Counted from the first letter of the stretch, positions 18,470 through 28,584 are shown. The stretch is DNA of 64,000 bases from Rhodococcus spelaei (GCF_006704125.1 NZ_VIGH01000008.1:62001-126000); one strand, 5' to 3'. A program made the numbers and translations. The notes: a model not told the origin generated them from the sequence alone.

Positions 18470-20482
18470 GTGTCAAAGCTGTCGACCGCGACCAAGCGGC
18501 TGTTGGTGGGTAGACCGTTCCGAAGCGACAAGTTGGGGCACACGCTGTTGCCCAAGCGAATCGCCCTGCCGGTCTTCGCCTCCGACGCAATGTCCTCCGT
18601 GGCCTACGCGCCCGAGGAGATCTTCCTCGTGTTGTCGGTCGCCGGGATCTCCGCCTACGCCTACACCCCGTGGATCGGCCTCGCCGTCTGTGTGGTGATG
18701 GCGGTCGTCGTCGCGAGCTACCGGCAGAACGTGCACGCCTACCCGTCGGGCGGCGGCGACTACGAGGTCGCGACCACCAACCTCGGGCCCACCGCGGGTC
18801 TGACCGTCGGTAGCGCGCTGATGGTCGACTACGTGCTGACCGTTGCCGTCTCGATCTCGTCGGCGGCCTCCAACATCGGCTCGGCGGTGCCGTTCGTGGC
18901 CACCCACAAGGTGCTGTTCGCGGTCGCCGCGATCGCCCTGCTGACGGCGATCAACCTGCGCGGTATCCGGGAGTCGGGCACGGCGTTCGCCATCCCGACC
19001 TACGCGTTCATCGTCGGCATGTTCCTGATGCTGGCGTGGGGGCTGTTCCGCATCTACGTGCTCGGCGACAACGTGCAGGCCGAGTCCGCGGGTTTCGTGC
19101 TCAAGGCTGAGGACCAGCACCTGTACGGCATCGCGTTCGCGTTCCTGATCGCTCGCGCGTTCTCCTCCGGCTGCGCCGCGCTGACCGGTGTCGAGGCGAT
19201 CAGCAACGGCGTGCCCGCGTTCCGGAAGCCGAAGTCCCGCAACGCCGCGACCACCCTGCTCATGCTCGGCACCATCGCCATCGTGCTGTTGATGGGCATC
19301 ATCATCCTGGCCCAGAAGATCGGCATCGTGTACGCACACGACCCCGCCACCCAGCTGTCCGGCGCGCCCGACGGATACCAGCAGAAGACGCTGATCGCGC
19401 AGCTGGCGGAGGCCGTGTTCAACGGGTTCCCGGTCGGCTTCTACTTCATCGCGATCGTGACGGCGCTGATCCTGGTGCTGGCCGCGAACACCGCGTTCAA
19501 CGGGTTCCCGGTGCTGGGTTCGATTCTCGCGCAGGACCGCTACCTGCCGCGGCAGCTGCACACCCGCGGCGACCGGCTCGCGTTCAGCAACGGCATCCTG
19601 TTCCTCTCCGGTGCCGCGATCGCCTTCGTGGTGTTGTTCGGGGCCGAGGTCACCAAGCTGATCCAGCTCTACATCGTCGGGGTGTTCGTCTCGTTCGTGC
19701 TCAGCCAGACCGGCATGATCCGGCACTGGACCCGGCACCTGAGGTCCGAGACGGATCCCGTGCAGCGCCGGCACATGCAGCGCTCGCGGGTGATCAACTC
19801 CGTCGGACTGGTGATGACCGGCGCGGTGCTGATCATCGTGTTGATCACCAAGTTCGCCGCGGGTGCGTGGATCGCGATCGTGGCCATGGTGGCGATCTTC
19901 GTGGTGATGAAGATGATCCGCAGGCACTACGACAGCGTCGCCGCCGAGCTCGAGGAAGTGGAGTGGGACGGCGTGCTGCCGAGTCGCACGCACTCGATCG
20001 TGCTGGTGTCCAAACTGCACATGCCCACCCTGCGGGCGATCAACTACGCCAGGGCCACCCGTCCGGACACGCTCGAGGCGGTGACGGTCAACGTCGACGA
20101 ACCCGACACCCGCGCCCTGGTGCGGGAGTGGGAACGCAGCGACATCACGGTGCCGCTCAAGGTGGTCGAGTCGCCCTACCGTGAGATCACCAAGCCGGTG
20201 CTCGACTATGTGCGGCGGGTCCGCCGGGACTCGCCGCGTGACGTGGTGACCGTGTTCATCCCCGAGTACGTGGTCGGGCACTGGTGGGAACAGATCCTGC
20301 ACAACCAGAGCGCACTTCGGCTCAAGAGCCGGCTGCTGTTCCAGCCGGGCGTGATGGTCACCAGCGTGCCCTGGCAGCTGACCTCGTCGGAGAAGGCCCG
20401 CGATCGCGCGCGGCGGGTCGAGCCGTCGGCGGCGCCCGGCGCGACCCGCCGCGGTTTCGACGCCCCCGAGGGAAAGCAGTGA
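18470..20482 (+). CDS. APC-family amino acid/cation permease
   Basis: A 670-residue membrane protein (Rv2690c family). About 12 transmembrane helices span residues 40-490; SDAMSSVAYAPEEI precedes helix 1 and SGGGDYEVA follows helix 2, the usual APC motifs. The C-terminal 170 residues are soluble (TRPDTLEAVTVNVDE), resembling universal-stress-type folds. The family is similar to KimA/KdpX-like potassium or amino-acid importers, so potassium transport is possible given neighbouring ceoBC. The start is chosen from the GTG with a leaderless-type -10. It overlaps the methyltransferase gene by GTGA. Confidence 0.88.
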   Translation: MSKLSTATKRLLVGRPFRSDKLGHTLLPKRIALPVFASDAMSSVAYAPEEIFLVLSVAGISAYAYTPWIGLAVCVVMAVVVASYRQNVHAYPSGGGDYEVATTNLGPTAGLTVGSALMVDYVLTVAVSISSAASNIGSAVPFVATHKVLFAVAAIALLTAINLRGIRESGTAFAIPTYAFIVGMFLMLAWGLFRIYVLGDNVQAESAGFVLKAEDQHLYGIAFAFLIARAFSSGCAALTGVEAISNGVPAFRKPKSRNAATTLLMLGTIAIVLLMGIIILAQKIGIVYAHDPATQLSGAPDGYQQKTLIAQLAEAVFNGFPVGFYFIAIVTALILVLAANTAFNGFPVLGSILAQDRYLPRQLHTRGDRLAFSNGILFLSGAAIAFVVLFGAEVTKLIQLYIVGVFVSFVLSQTGMIRHWTRHLRSETDPVQRRHMQRSRVINSVGLVMTGAVLIIVLITKFAAGAWIAIVAMVAIFVVMKMIRRHYDSVAAELEEVEWDGVLPSRTHSIVLVSKLHMPTLRAINYARATRPDTLEAVTVNVDEPDTRALVREWERSDITVPLKVVESPYREITKPVLDYVRRVRRDSPRDVVTVFIPEYVVGHWWEQILHNQSALRLKSRLLFQPGVMVTSVPWQLTSSEKARDRARRVEPSAAPGATRRGFDAPEGKQ

Positions 20483-21762
20483 GCGAGAGCTGGTTCGGTC
20501 GGGACCTCGAGCTGCGGCTCGGCAATCCCGGTCACGGCGGGTTCTGCGTCGCGCGGCACGAGGGCCGGGTGGTGTTCGTCCGGCACGGACTGCCCGGCGA
20601 GCTGGTGCGGGCCCGTGTCACCGAGGACCGCGGCGGCTCGTTCTGCCGCGCGGACGCGCTCGAGATCGTGGAGGCCTCGGCCGACCGGATTCCGGCGCTG
20701 TGCCCGATCTCCGGTCCCGGCGGCGCCGGCTGCTGCGACTTCTCGCACGTCAGCCTGCCCGCGCAGCGCGCGATGAAGGCCTCGGTGGTCGCCGAGCAAC
20801 TGCGGCGCCTGGCCGGGGTGGAGCGCGAGGTCGAGGTCGAGGACCTGCCCGGCACCGGCAACGGCACCGGCTGGCGCACCCGGCTGCGGCTGGCGGTCGA
20901 CGAGCACGGACGGGCCGGGTTCCACGGCTACCGCAGCAACCGGGTGGTGACCGAATTGCTGTGTCCCCAGCCGGTTCTCGGGATGTACCAGTCGCTGGAC
21001 GAGCGGGACTGGCGGCCCGGTGGCGAGATCCAGGTCACCGTCGACGCCGAGGGCACCCGGCACGTGGTGGAGATCGAGCCGGCGCGGGTGTCGCGCACCG
21101 GACGTCGCAGTCCCGGCAGGCGGGGAGCGACCGCGCGGCGGGCCGCGTCCGCGGGTCCGCGGCGCGAACACGTGGTGACGGGCAGCGGCCGGGCCGTCGA
21201 ACGGGTCGGCGGCCGGGAATGGGAGCTGTCCGCGACCGGCTTCTGGCAGGCGCATCGCGGCGCCGCCGCGACCTACTCCGCCGTGGTGCGGCAGTGGTCG
21301 GGTCTGACGTCCGGACAGTCCGCCTGGGACCTCTACGGCGGAGTGGGGGTGTTCGCGGCGGAACTGGCCGGGCAGGTCGGCGCCGGCGGCGCGGTGGTGT
21401 CGGTGGAGTCCGCGCGCGGCGCGGTGGCCGACGGTCGGGCCGCGCTCGGCGACCTCGGCCAGGTGCGACTGCTCGCCGAACGCGTCGAGGCGGCGCTGGG
21501 AGAATCGGGGTCGGGGGAGTTGCCGGTGCCGGTCGACTCGGTCGTCCTCGACCCGCCACGGTCCGGGGCGGGCCGCGAGGTGGTCGAGGCGGTCGCGGCG
21601 GCGAACCCCGCGACGGTGATTCACATCGGCTGCGATCCGGCGGCGTTCGGTCGCGATGTCGGGTTGTACCTGGGGCAGGGGTACCGCCTCGAGCAGGTGC
21701 GCGCGTTCGACGCGTTCCCGCTGACCCATCACATGGAGTGCATCGCACTGCTCACACGCTAG
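20479..21762 (+). CDS. TrmA/RlmD-type RNA (uracil-5) methyltransferase
   Basis: A 427-residue SAM-dependent methyltransferase of the TrmA/RumA family (Rv2689c). An N-terminal TRAM-like beta domain (about 1-60) is followed by a central domain and the C-terminal Rossmann fold: WDLYGGVGVFA (SAM loop), DPPRSGAG, the catalytic-Cys motif IGCDPAAF and HHMECIALL with the general-base Glu. It lacks the four-Cys iron-sulfur cluster pattern of RumA. It methylates U at C5 in tRNA or 23S rRNA; which RNA is not clear. Translationally coupled to the permease by a 4-bp overlap. Confidence 0.92.
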   Translation: MSESWFGRDLELRLGNPGHGGFCVARHEGRVVFVRHGLPGELVRARVTEDRGGSFCRADALEIVEASADRIPALCPISGPGGAGCCDFSHVSLPAQRAMKASVVAEQLRRLAGVEREVEVEDLPGTGNGTGWRTRLRLAVDEHGRAGFHGYRSNRVVTELLCPQPVLGMYQSLDERDWRPGGEIQVTVDAEGTRHVVEIEPARVSRTGRRSPGRRGATARRAASAGPRREHVVTGSGRAVERVGGREWELSATGFWQAHRGAAATYSAVVRQWSGLTSGQSAWDLYGGVGVFAAELAGQVGAGGAVVSVESARGAVADGRAALGDLGQVRLLAERVEAALGESGSGELPVPVDSVVLDPPRSGAGREVVEAVAAANPATVIHIGCDPAAFGRDVGLYLGQGYRLEQVRAFDAFPLTHHMECIALLTR

Positions 21763-21808
21763 ATCCGGTGTCGTCCGGTCGAGGCGGAGTCTTCTGCGTC
21801 ACAACAAC

Positions 21809-21837
21809 TTGCTTGGGCAATACAAGCAATATATAGT
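21809..21837 (+). promoter_or_regulatory. Promoter of the marR-MFS operon
   Basis: The -35 TTGCTT (21809-21814), a 17-bp spacer and -10 TATAGT (21832-21837) give a good SigA-type promoter. The predicted start is near 21844, leaving a leader of about 40 nt before marR. Two inverted repeats overlie it (see operator). Confidence 0.75.
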
Positions 21838-21849
21838 TGCATACTGCAA
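21809..21849. promoter_or_regulatory. Putative MarR operators on the promoter
   Basis: Two perfect inverted repeats: TTGCTTG-N7-CAAGCAA at 21809-21829 covers the -35 and spacer, and TTGCA-TAC-TGCAA at 21837-21849 covers the end of the -10 and the transcription start. Their centres are 24 bp apart, about 2.3 helical turns. Placement is ideal for autorepression by the MarR protein encoded next. A/T richness here contrasts with the surroundings. Confidence 0.7.
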
Positions 21850-21883
21850 GCATCATTGTTGTCTCTTTACTCAGGGGAAGCCG

Positions 21884-22375
21884 ATGGCCATTCGCACCGC
21901 GACCGCGGAGGATCTCGTGGAGGAGGTCTTCCTGTTCGGGAGAGTTCTCCGCAACCTTCTCGTCGCAGCCGATGAGACCGGCCTGCCACCCGCGCTCATC
22001 GGCGTCATGCACGTCCTCGTCACTGCGGGACCGTGCCGGCAGAACGAACTGGCGAACAACCTGTGCGTCAGCCAGTCGTCGCTGAGCAGGCAGATCGCCG
22101 ACCTCGTCGACGCGGGCTATGTCGAACGGCACCCCGACCCGGGGGACGGGCGGGCCTCGCTCGTCCAGCTCTCCGAGTCAGGTGCGCAGCTATTGAAGGA
22201 AAACAAGGAAGAACGGGCGGGTCGTCTCCACGACCTGCTCGCGGGATGGAGCCAGGACGAGGCCGACGCCGCCCTCGCCTCACTTCGTCTCCTCAAGCAC
22301 ACCTTTTCGACCCCGCCGGCCCGGAAATCCGTGGCCGCACACAATTCCGATCATCTGGGGGGACTTCGCCCATGA
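21884..22375 (+). CDS. MarR-family transcriptional regulator
   Basis: A 163-residue winged-helix regulator. The recognition region is QNELANNLCVSQSSLSRQIADL (shown here in full only as a motif at about residues 52-73), with the wing VERHPDPGDGRASLVQLSESG that follows. It is first in an operon with an MFS exporter (ATGA overlap) and two inverted repeats overlie its promoter, so it is probably an autorepressor released by an exported toxic compound. The ATG at 21884 has AGGGGAAG upstream. Confidence 0.92.
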   Translation: MAIRTATAEDLVEEVFLFGRVLRNLLVAADETGLPPALIGVMHVLVTAGPCRQNELANNLCVSQSSLSRQIADLVDAGYVERHPDPGDGRASLVQLSESGAQLLKENKEERAGRLHDLLAGWSQDEADAALASLRLLKHTFSTPPARKSVAAHNSDHLGGLRP

Positions 22376-23958
22376 CCACCACCCAACCCGCCGGGCAGGC
22401 CGCGCCGCCCGGCACCACGCAGCTGATGACGCACCGAGAGATCCTCGAGGTGCTCGCGGGCCTGCTCGCCGCACTGTTCACCGCGCTGATCAGCTCGACG
22501 ATCGTCTCGACGGCGCTGCCCACCATCATCGGCGACCTGAACGGCACCCAGACCCAGTACGCCTGGGTCATCACCACCTCGCTGCTGGCGACCGCCGCCT
22601 CGACGCCGATCTGGGGCAAGCTCTCCGACCTCTACAACAAGAAGATCCTGGTCCAGGCCTCGATCGTGATCTTCGTCGTCGGCTCGGTGATCGCCGGAAC
22701 CGCGCAGAACGTCCCGGTCCTTCTCGGCGCCCGCGTGATCCAGGGCATCGGCATGGGTGGTCTGACCGCCCTGGTCGTCGCGATCATCGGCACCATCATC
22801 CCGCCGCGTGAGCGTGGTCGGTACTCCGGTTACATGGGCGCAGTCATGGCCGTGGCGATGGCCGGCGGCCCCGTCCTGGGCGGCGTCGTCGCCGACAGCC
22901 TCGGCTGGCGCTGGTGCTTCTTCGTGTGCGTCCCGCTCGCCGTGATCGCGCTCTTCCTGCTGCAGAAGACGTTGCACATCGAGACCGAGCGCAAGGACGG
23001 CGTGTCCATCGACTGGCTCGGTGCCACCCTGCTGACCGCGGGTGTCTCCGTGCTGCTGGTGTGGGTCTCGTTCGCGGGCAAGGCCACCTACTACGACTGG
23101 ATCTCCACGCAGTCCGCCGTCCTGGTCGGCCTCGGCGTGATCCTGCTCGTCGCCACCGTGCTCGTCGAGAGCAAGGTCAAGTCGCCGATCATCCCGCTCC
23201 CGATCATCCGTGAGCGGACCACCGCGCTGGCGATCATCTCCTCCGTCGCGGTCGGTGTCGGACTGTTCGGCGCCACGACCTTCCTCGGCCAGTACTTCCA
23301 GACCGCCCGCGGGCACACCCCGACCGAGGCCGGCCTGCTGACCATCCCGATGGTCTTCGGCATGCTCGTCGGCACCGTCGGCTCCGGGCAGCTGATCACC
23401 CGGTTCGGCAAGTGGAAGGGCTTCGTCGTTGCCGGCGCCGTCCTGCAGGTCGTCGGATTCGCCTTGCTCAGCACCATCGACCACGAGACCGCCATGTGGG
23501 TCATCGGCCTGATGATCGCTCTGCTGGGCCTGGGCACCGGCATGCTGATGCAGAACGTCGTGCTCGCGGTCCAGAACACCGTCAGCGTGCACAACATCGG
23601 CGCGGCGAGCAGTGTGGTCGCCTTCTTCCGGACCTTCGGCGGCGCCATCGGCGTCTCGGTGCTCGGCTCGGTGCTCGCGACCCGCGTCACCGACCTCACC
23701 GCCCAGGGCTTCGCGAAGCTCGGCATCGACACCCACACCCCGGGCGGCGGCGGAAACCTGAACCTCAAGACGCTGCCCGAACCGGTGCAGGAGGTCGTCC
23801 GCGCGTCCTACGGCGACGCGACCGGACGGATCTTCCTCATCGCGGCCGCGGTCGCGGTGGTCACGCTGATCGCGGTGGCCTTCCTGCCGAACAAGCCGCT
23901 GCGCACCACGATCGACCTGCAGCCGTCCGAGTCGGACAAGGAGTACGCGAAGGTCTGA
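22372..23958 (+). CDS. MFS drug efflux transporter, DHA2 family
   Basis: A 528-residue exporter with 14 predicted transmembrane helices. SSTIVSTALPTIIGDL in helix 1 and WGKLSDLYNKKILV (motif A) after helix 2 fit the EmrB/QacA group; GARVIQGIGMGGL and GPVLGGVVAD are motifs B and C of antiporters. A soluble loop of about 40 residues (THTPGGGGNLNLKTLPEPVQ) occurs before the last helix. It is co-transcribed with marR and terminated by a strong hairpin. Confidence 0.93.
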   Translation: MTTTQPAGQAAPPGTTQLMTHREILEVLAGLLAALFTALISSTIVSTALPTIIGDLNGTQTQYAWVITTSLLATAASTPIWGKLSDLYNKKILVQASIVIFVVGSVIAGTAQNVPVLLGARVIQGIGMGGLTALVVAIIGTIIPPRERGRYSGYMGAVMAVAMAGGPVLGGVVADSLGWRWCFFVCVPLAVIALFLLQKTLHIETERKDGVSIDWLGATLLTAGVSVLLVWVSFAGKATYYDWISTQSAVLVGLGVILLVATVLVESKVKSPIIPLPIIRERTTALAIISSVAVGVGLFGATTFLGQYFQTARGHTPTEAGLLTIPMVFGMLVGTVGSGQLITRFGKWKGFVVAGAVLQVVGFALLSTIDHETAMWVIGLMIALLGLGTGMLMQNVVLAVQNTVSVHNIGAASSVVAFFRTFGGAIGVSVLGSVLATRVTDLTAQGFAKLGIDTHTPGGGGNLNLKTLPEPVQEVVRASYGDATGRIFLIAAAVAVVTLIAVAFLPNKPLRTTIDLQPSESDKEYAKV

Positions 23959-23973
23959 TTCGCAGGCGTCAAC

Positions 23974-24010
23974 CGAACGGCCCGACCCCACCGCGGGGTC
24001 GGGCCGTTCG
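23974..24010. terminator. Terminator of the marR-MFS operon
   Basis: A perfect 16-bp stem (23974-23989 with 23995-24010) and 5-nt loop, between the MFS stop (23958) and the convergent SIMPL gene end (24023). It likely serves both. Confidence 0.9.
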
Positions 24011-24022
24011 CGTGCGCGGGTG

Positions 24023-24649
24023 TCAGACCAGGCGCCAGCGGACCCGCACCGACGCGGACAGTTCGGTCTCGCCGCGCTCGATCGGCATCGCGTCGGCGGA
24101 CATGCTCGCGGCCCGCAGCATCGGCCGCGGCGTCCCGAGCGGTTCGGCGCCCTCGGACACCTCGACCACCTTGCCGAGCTCACGTCCCGACAGCCGGGCG
24201 TACTGGGTCGCCTTCGCGAGGGCGTCGGCGAACGCCGCGTCCCGTGCCGCGCTCAGCAGCGCGGTCGGATCCGAGACGGCCAGTTCGAGCCCGCCGAGCC
24301 GGACGTCGTCGCCCCCGGCGGCGACGCACTCGCCGATGACCCGCCCGGGAGCGGACAGGTCGCGCAACGTCACCGCCAGCGAGGTGCTCGCGACGTACCC
24401 GACGACCTGCTGACCCGAGCCGTCCTTCCACACGGTATCCGCGTGCACGGACAGACCGGTGGTCGCGACGTCGGCGGGCGAGACCCCGGCAGAACGAAGG
24501 GCGGCGGACACGGCTCCGGCCGCCTCACCGGCCCGGTCGAACGCGCCGACCACGTCGGGTCGGCGCACCTCCACCGACACCGTGACGCGCATGACGTCGG
24601 GCGCAGTGGCGGACACCCCGTGGCCGACCACGGTGACGGACGATTTCAT
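24023..24649 (-). CDS. SIMPL-domain (DUF541) protein
   Basis: A 208-residue protein consisting almost entirely of a SIMPL/DUF541 domain: SVTVVGHGVSATAPDVMRVTVSVE at the N-terminus and the closing VRVRWRLV strand. No signal peptide is seen, so unlike many BP26-type members it appears cytoplasmic. It lies 11 bp after the ABC permease with GAGGAG before its ATG, so it is the third gene of that operon. The function is unknown; homologues form ring-like oligomers. Confidence 0.85.
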   Translation of the reverse strand: MKSSVTVVGHGVSATAPDVMRVTVSVEVRRPDVVGAFDRAGEAAGAVSAALRSAGVSPADVATTGLSVHADTVWKDGSGQQVVGYVASTSLAVTLRDLSAPGRVIGECVAAGGDDVRLGGLELAVSDPTALLSAARDAAFADALAKATQYARLSGRELGKVVEVSEGAEPLGTPRPMLRAASMSADAMPIERGETELSASVRVRWRLV

Positions 24650-24660
24650 CGCGCTCCTCA

Positions 24661-25497
24661 CTACTTCCGGTTGTACAGGCGCATGGTGATCGGGCTGAAG
24701 ACCAGCACGAACCCGGCGCACCAGGCGAGCACGATGCCCAGCTGGGCGAAGTCGAGACTGCCGGCCATGAGCCCGCGGATCGAGGTGACCAGTGTGCTGA
24801 TCGGGTTGACGTCCACGAACGCCCGCAGCCACCCGGGCATCGTCGACGGGTCGACGAAGATGTTGCTCGCGAAGGTGAGCGGGAACAGGATGAACATCGA
24901 CACGCCCATCACCGCCTGCTCGGTGCGCATCAGCATCGCGAACATCGTCCAGATCCAGGACATGCTGAACGAGAACAGCAGCAGCAGTGCGATCGACGCG
25001 ACCACGCCCACCACCCCGCCCTGCGGCCGGAAGCCCAGGATCAGGCCGAGGACCATCACGATCACCGATGCGATGGTGTAGCGGACGACATCGCCGAACA
25101 GCGCGCCGACCAGGGGAGCCGGTCGCCAGATCGGCAGCGACCGGAACCTGTCGAAGACACCCTTCTCGATGTCCTTGTTCAGCGTCAGCCCGGTGTACAT
25201 GGTGATCATGACGACCGTCTGGACGAGGATGCCCGGAATCAGGAACTGCACGTACGCCTCGGTGGAGCCCGCGAGGGCGCCGCCGAACAGGTAGGTGAAC
25301 ATCAGCGTGAACATGATCGGGAACATGGTCACGTCGAACAGTTGCTCGGGGACGTGCTTGATCTTCAGCAGCGCACGCCAGCCGAAGGACAGCGCCGCGG
25401 TCAGCCCGCTGGGCCGGACGGGCCGGGGGCCGTCCAGCGCGAGGGCCTCGCCCACGGCGGTGGCGGTGGGGTCGGTGCGTTCGGCAGTGGAGGTCAT
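24661..25497 (-). CDS. ABC-2 type transporter permease (DrrB-like)
   Basis: A 278-residue permease with six transmembrane helices of the ABC-2 fold. It has a DrrB-like amphipathic N-terminal part ([19 protein letters not shown]) and the conserved [19 protein letters not shown] region in helix 1. It is translated with a 4-bp overlap after the ATPase. The pair would export a lipophilic compound such as a drug or lipid. The position corresponds to the antibiotic ABC exporter cluster located just before dxs in M. tuberculosis. Confidence 0.9.
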   Translation of the reverse strand: MTSTAERTDPTATAVGEALALDGPRPVRPSGLTAALSFGWRALLKIKHVPEQLFDVTMFPIMFTLMFTYLFGGALAGSTEAYVQFLIPGILVQTVVMITMYTGLTLNKDIEKGVFDRFRSLPIWRPAPLVGALFGDVVRYTIASVIVMVLGLILGFRPQGGVVGVVASIALLLLFSFSMSWIWTMFAMLMRTEQAVMGVSMFILFPLTFASNIFVDPSTMPGWLRAFVDVNPISTLVTSIRGLMAGSLDFAQLGIVLAWCAGFVLVFSPITMRLYNRK

Positions 25498-26489
25498 GAC
25501 GCGTTCTCCCTCGAGGTCTGCGATCCGTCGGTGTCGTCGGAATCGGCGGGGCGGCCCGTCAGCGCCAGGAATACCTCGTCGAGGCTCGGCTGGCCGAGTG
25601 CGAAGGTGGTGACGTCGATCCCCGCCTCGTGCAGCGCAGGCAGCGCCAGGGCCACCCGTCGGGGATCGTCGGTACGGGCGGTCAGCGCCGCCGGATCGGA
25701 TTCCTCGGAGACCTCGACGCCGAGGATGTCGGTCAGCAGCTCGGCGGCCGCCGGACGCTTGGCCGGATCGGCGACCCGCACGTGCAGCGCTCCGGAACCC
25801 ACGGAGGCCTTCAGTTCGCCGGTGGTGCCCTCCGCGATGACCCGGCCGTGGTCGATGACCGCGACCCGGTCGGCGAGCTGGTCGGCCTCGTCCAGGTACT
25901 GGGTGGTGAGGAGCACGGTGGTCCCGCCGGCGACGAGCGCCCGCACGATCTCCCAGACCTGGTTCCGGCTGCGCGGATCGAGGCCGGTGGTCGGCTCGTC
26001 GAGGAAGATCAGTTCGGGGGTGACGATGATGCTCGCCGCGATGTCGAGGCGTCGGCGCATGCCGCCCGAGAAGTTCTTCACCTGCCGGGACCCGGCCTCG
26101 CTCAGATCGAACGCGGCGAGCAACTGCTCGGCGCGGGACCGGGCTGCGGGACGGGAGAAGCCGTACAGCCGCGCCAGCAGCACCAGGTTCTCGGTTCCGG
26201 TCAGGTCCTCGTCGAGCGAGGCGAACTGGCCGGTCAGCGAGACCTTGCCTCGAACGGTGTCCGCCTCGCGGGTCACGTCGTGGCCGAGCACCCGTGCGGA
26301 GCCGCCGTCGATGTCGAGCAGGGTCGCGAGCATCCGGATCGTGGTGGTCTTGCCCGCACCGTTGGGGCCGAGAACGCCGTAGACGCCGCCGGTCGGTACG
26401 GCCAGGTCCACCCCGTCCACCGCGACGGTGGATCCGAATCTCTTGACCAGGCGTTCGGTGTGGATCGCGAGCTCGGTGTCGACAGGCAT
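25494..26489 (-). CDS. ABC exporter ATPase (DrrA family)
   Basis: A 331-residue ATP-binding subunit: Walker [11 protein letters not shown] at about residues 38-47, Q-loop in SLTGQFAS, signature [12 protein letters not shown], Walker [13 protein letters not shown], then the switch His in [12 protein letters not shown]. After residue 225 a DrrA-type C-terminal domain ([16 protein letters not shown] to [15 protein letters not shown]) is present. Energises the adjacent ABC-2 permease. ATG at 26489 is preferred; an in-frame start 12 codons upstream (26525) is possible. Confidence 0.93.
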   Translation of the reverse strand: MPVDTELAIHTERLVKRFGSTVAVDGVDLAVPTGGVYGVLGPNGAGKTTTIRMLATLLDIDGGSARVLGHDVTREADTVRGKVSLTGQFASLDEDLTGTENLVLLARLYGFSRPAARSRAEQLLAAFDLSEAGSRQVKNFSGGMRRRLDIAASIIVTPELIFLDEPTTGLDPRSRNQVWEIVRALVAGGTTVLLTTQYLDEADQLADRVAVIDHGRVIAEGTTGELKASVGSGALHVRVADPAKRPAAAELLTDILGVEVSEESDPAALTARTDDPRRVALALPALHEAGIDVTTFALGQPSLDEVFLALTGRPADSDDTDGSQTSRENAS

Positions 26490-26550
26490 GGGGTCCACCC
26501 TGTCCGATTTCGGCGGTTCGGGCAACGGATTTACCCGATTCGCCGCGAGG

Positions 26551-28389
26551 TCAACGCGCGGGCGTCATCGGGGCGCCGTGGAGGCTCATCGAACGGATCG
26601 CGGTGTCGAGCTGCTCGTATGCGCCCTTCGCCAGGCGGTCGAGCAGGGCAAGTTTCAGGGCGGGCGCCTCCGCGGTCAGCGCGGCGAATCGCTCCGGCGG
26701 CAACACCGCGACGCGTACCTGGCCGTCGGTCCGGATGTCGCCGAGGAACTTTCGATCGACGAGCATCGGCATCTCGCCGAACGTCATGCCCGCGCCCAGC
26801 GTGGTGACCCGGTGCGTCGCACCGTCGGATCCGGTCAGCACCGTGCTGACCCGGCCGGCCAGGATCAGGAAGATGCCTGCCGGGTCGTCGCCGCGCCGCA
26901 CGACCGTCTCGCCGCCCGCGATCTCGCGGATCTCGAGATCCTTCGTGAACCGCTCGAACTGCGGTCGGGTGAGCTCTGCCAGCAGTGGATGCTCGGCGAG
27001 CGGAATCTCCGCCGGCGTCCGGTCGGTGCCGCAGTGCAGGTCCAGCAGCACCGTCTCGCACCATTCGAGTGCGCTGTCCAGGTCGACGAACACACGACCA
27101 CCGGGACCGATCGGCGCGATGGTGGACGTGGTGTAGCCGAGCAGTCCGGCGGGGTCGACGAACGCCGCCCGACAGCCCTGGGCGTCGAGGGTGTCGTGCA
27201 GGTCGGCGAGCATTCGGCGCGCCACCTCGCTCACCTCGTCGACCCGGCGCATGTCCACCACCAACGCCTCGAGCTCGTCAGCGCGGTCGCAGATCTCACG
27301 GACCGCGGTCTCGGCGCCCGCGAACAGTAGGTCGCCGTGCAGTTCGTAGATGCGGGCGAGGTTGCCGGTGCGCTCGAGGGTGGCCAGTTCCGGGCCGCTG
27401 CGGCGCTCACGCGAGGGTGCCTCACCGACGGTGTAGCTGGACCGGATCGCGGAGCGGGCCGCACGGGTGACGTGCAGGAAGTGCAGTTCCAGCCTGCGCG
27501 ACAGTTCCCGGCAGGCCTGCACGCCGCGCACGCTGTTGCCGTGCGAGTCCAGACGTGGCGAGTGCACGGCGATGCCGATCTGTCCGGGCAGGACCGCGAG
27601 CACGCCCCCGCCCACCCCGCTCTTGGCGGGCAGGCCCACCTGGGTGATCCAGTCGCCCGCCGCGTCGTACATGCCGCACGAGGTCATCACGCTCAGCACA
27701 CGCTCGACGAGCGCCGGGGCCAGGGCCTCCTCGCGGGTGAGCGGGTTGGTCCCGTTGTTGGCCAGCGTCGCGGCCATCAGTGCGAGGTCGCGACACGTCA
27801 CGTTGACCGAGCACTGCCGGAAGTACAGGTCGACGGCCTCGTCCGGGTCGCCGGTGATGATGTCGAACGAGCGCAGCATGTGCCCGATGGCCCGGTTGCG
27901 GTGCCCGGTGCGCGCCTCCGAGGCGTACACGTCCGCGTTCATGGTCAGCTCGCGGCCGGCGTACGTCGAGTAGCAGCGTCGCAACCGTTCGAAGCGGTCC
28001 TCCGGGTTCTCGCCTGCGATCAGCGAGGCCGAAGTGATCGCGCCGGCGTTGATCATCGGGTTTCGCGGCCGCTCGGTCACCGGGTCCAGGCTGATCTCGT
28101 TGAACGGCTCGCCCGAGGGTTCGACGTCGATCTTCTCTGCGACGGCCTCCAGTCCACGGTCCGCGAGGGCGAGGCCGTAGGTGAGCGGTTTGGAGATCGA
28201 CTGGATGGTGAACTCGGTGCCGGAACTGCCCGCCTCGTAGACGAATCCGTCGCTGGTGGCCAGGCACAGCGAGAACTCGTCGGCGGGGACCGCGGCGAGT
28301 TCGGGAATGTAGTCGGCCAGTGCGCCTGCGCGGTTGTCCCGGCACAGCGTGTACACCTCGCCGATGATCGCGTCCACCACGTTGCGCAT
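26551..28389 (-). CDS. glsA: Glutaminase fused to STAS and cyclic-nucleotide-binding domains
   Basis: A 612-residue three-domain protein. Residues 1 to about 310 are a serine-dependent beta-lactamase-like glutaminase (glutamine to glutamate and ammonia) with the SISK catalytic tetrad (Ser64, Lys67), NPMINAGAI and the lid region GVGGGVLAV. Residues about 345-455 form a STAS domain ([22 protein letters not shown]). Residues about 480-605 form a cNMP-binding-type domain ([23 protein letters not shown] ... FGEMPML), although the RxA-type phosphate-binding motif is not obvious. Bare GlsA is about 310 residues. ATG at 28389 matches the family start. It is divergent from dxs. Confidence 0.92.
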   Translation of the reverse strand: MRNVVDAIIGEVYTLCRDNRAGALADYIPELAAVPADEFSLCLATSDGFVYEAGSSGTEFTIQSISKPLTYGLALADRGLEAVAEKIDVEPSGEPFNEISLDPVTERPRNPMINAGAITSASLIAGENPEDRFERLRRCYSTYAGRELTMNADVYASEARTGHRNRAIGHMLRSFDIITGDPDEAVDLYFRQCSVNVTCRDLALMAATLANNGTNPLTREEALAPALVERVLSVMTSCGMYDAAGDWITQVGLPAKSGVGGGVLAVLPGQIGIAVHSPRLDSHGNSVRGVQACRELSRRLELHFLHVTRAARSAIRSSYTVGEAPSRERRSGPELATLERTGNLARIYELHGDLLFAGAETAVREICDRADELEALVVDMRRVDEVSEVARRMLADLHDTLDAQGCRAAFVDPAGLLGYTTSTIAPIGPGGRVFVDLDSALEWCETVLLDLHCGTDRTPAEIPLAEHPLLAELTRPQFERFTKDLEIREIAGGETVVRRGDDPAGIFLILAGRVSTVLTGSDGATHRVTTLGAGMTFGEMPMLVDRKFLGDIRTDGQVRVAVLPPERFAALTAEAPALKLALLDRLAKGAYEQLDTAIRSMSLHGAPMTPAR

Positions 28390-28428
28390 GACGACAAGAC
28401 TGGCACCCTTCGCGGTGGCCCGCGAGCT

Positions 28429-28457
28429 GTGAACTGACTCACCCCGTTCGGCATAAT
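28429..28457 (+). promoter_or_regulatory. Candidate dxs promoter
   Basis: GTGAAC (28429-28434) and CATAAT (28452-28457) are separated by 17 bp and face dxs, giving a leader of roughly 120 nt. A second -10-like TAGACT is at 28527-28532. Both are weak; this is the best candidate I see in the 195-bp glsA-dxs gap. Confidence 0.3.
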
Positions 28458-28584
28458 GGAGCAGGCAGCGCCGCTGCAGTGCGCCGCGTGTCGGCACGCC
28501 TGGCGTTCGGTGGGAATGGGCCTCCGTAGACTGGGTCGGTCAACCGGCTGGCGGTTGCTGTGTTCCTCGGAGGGAGCGATCTCG

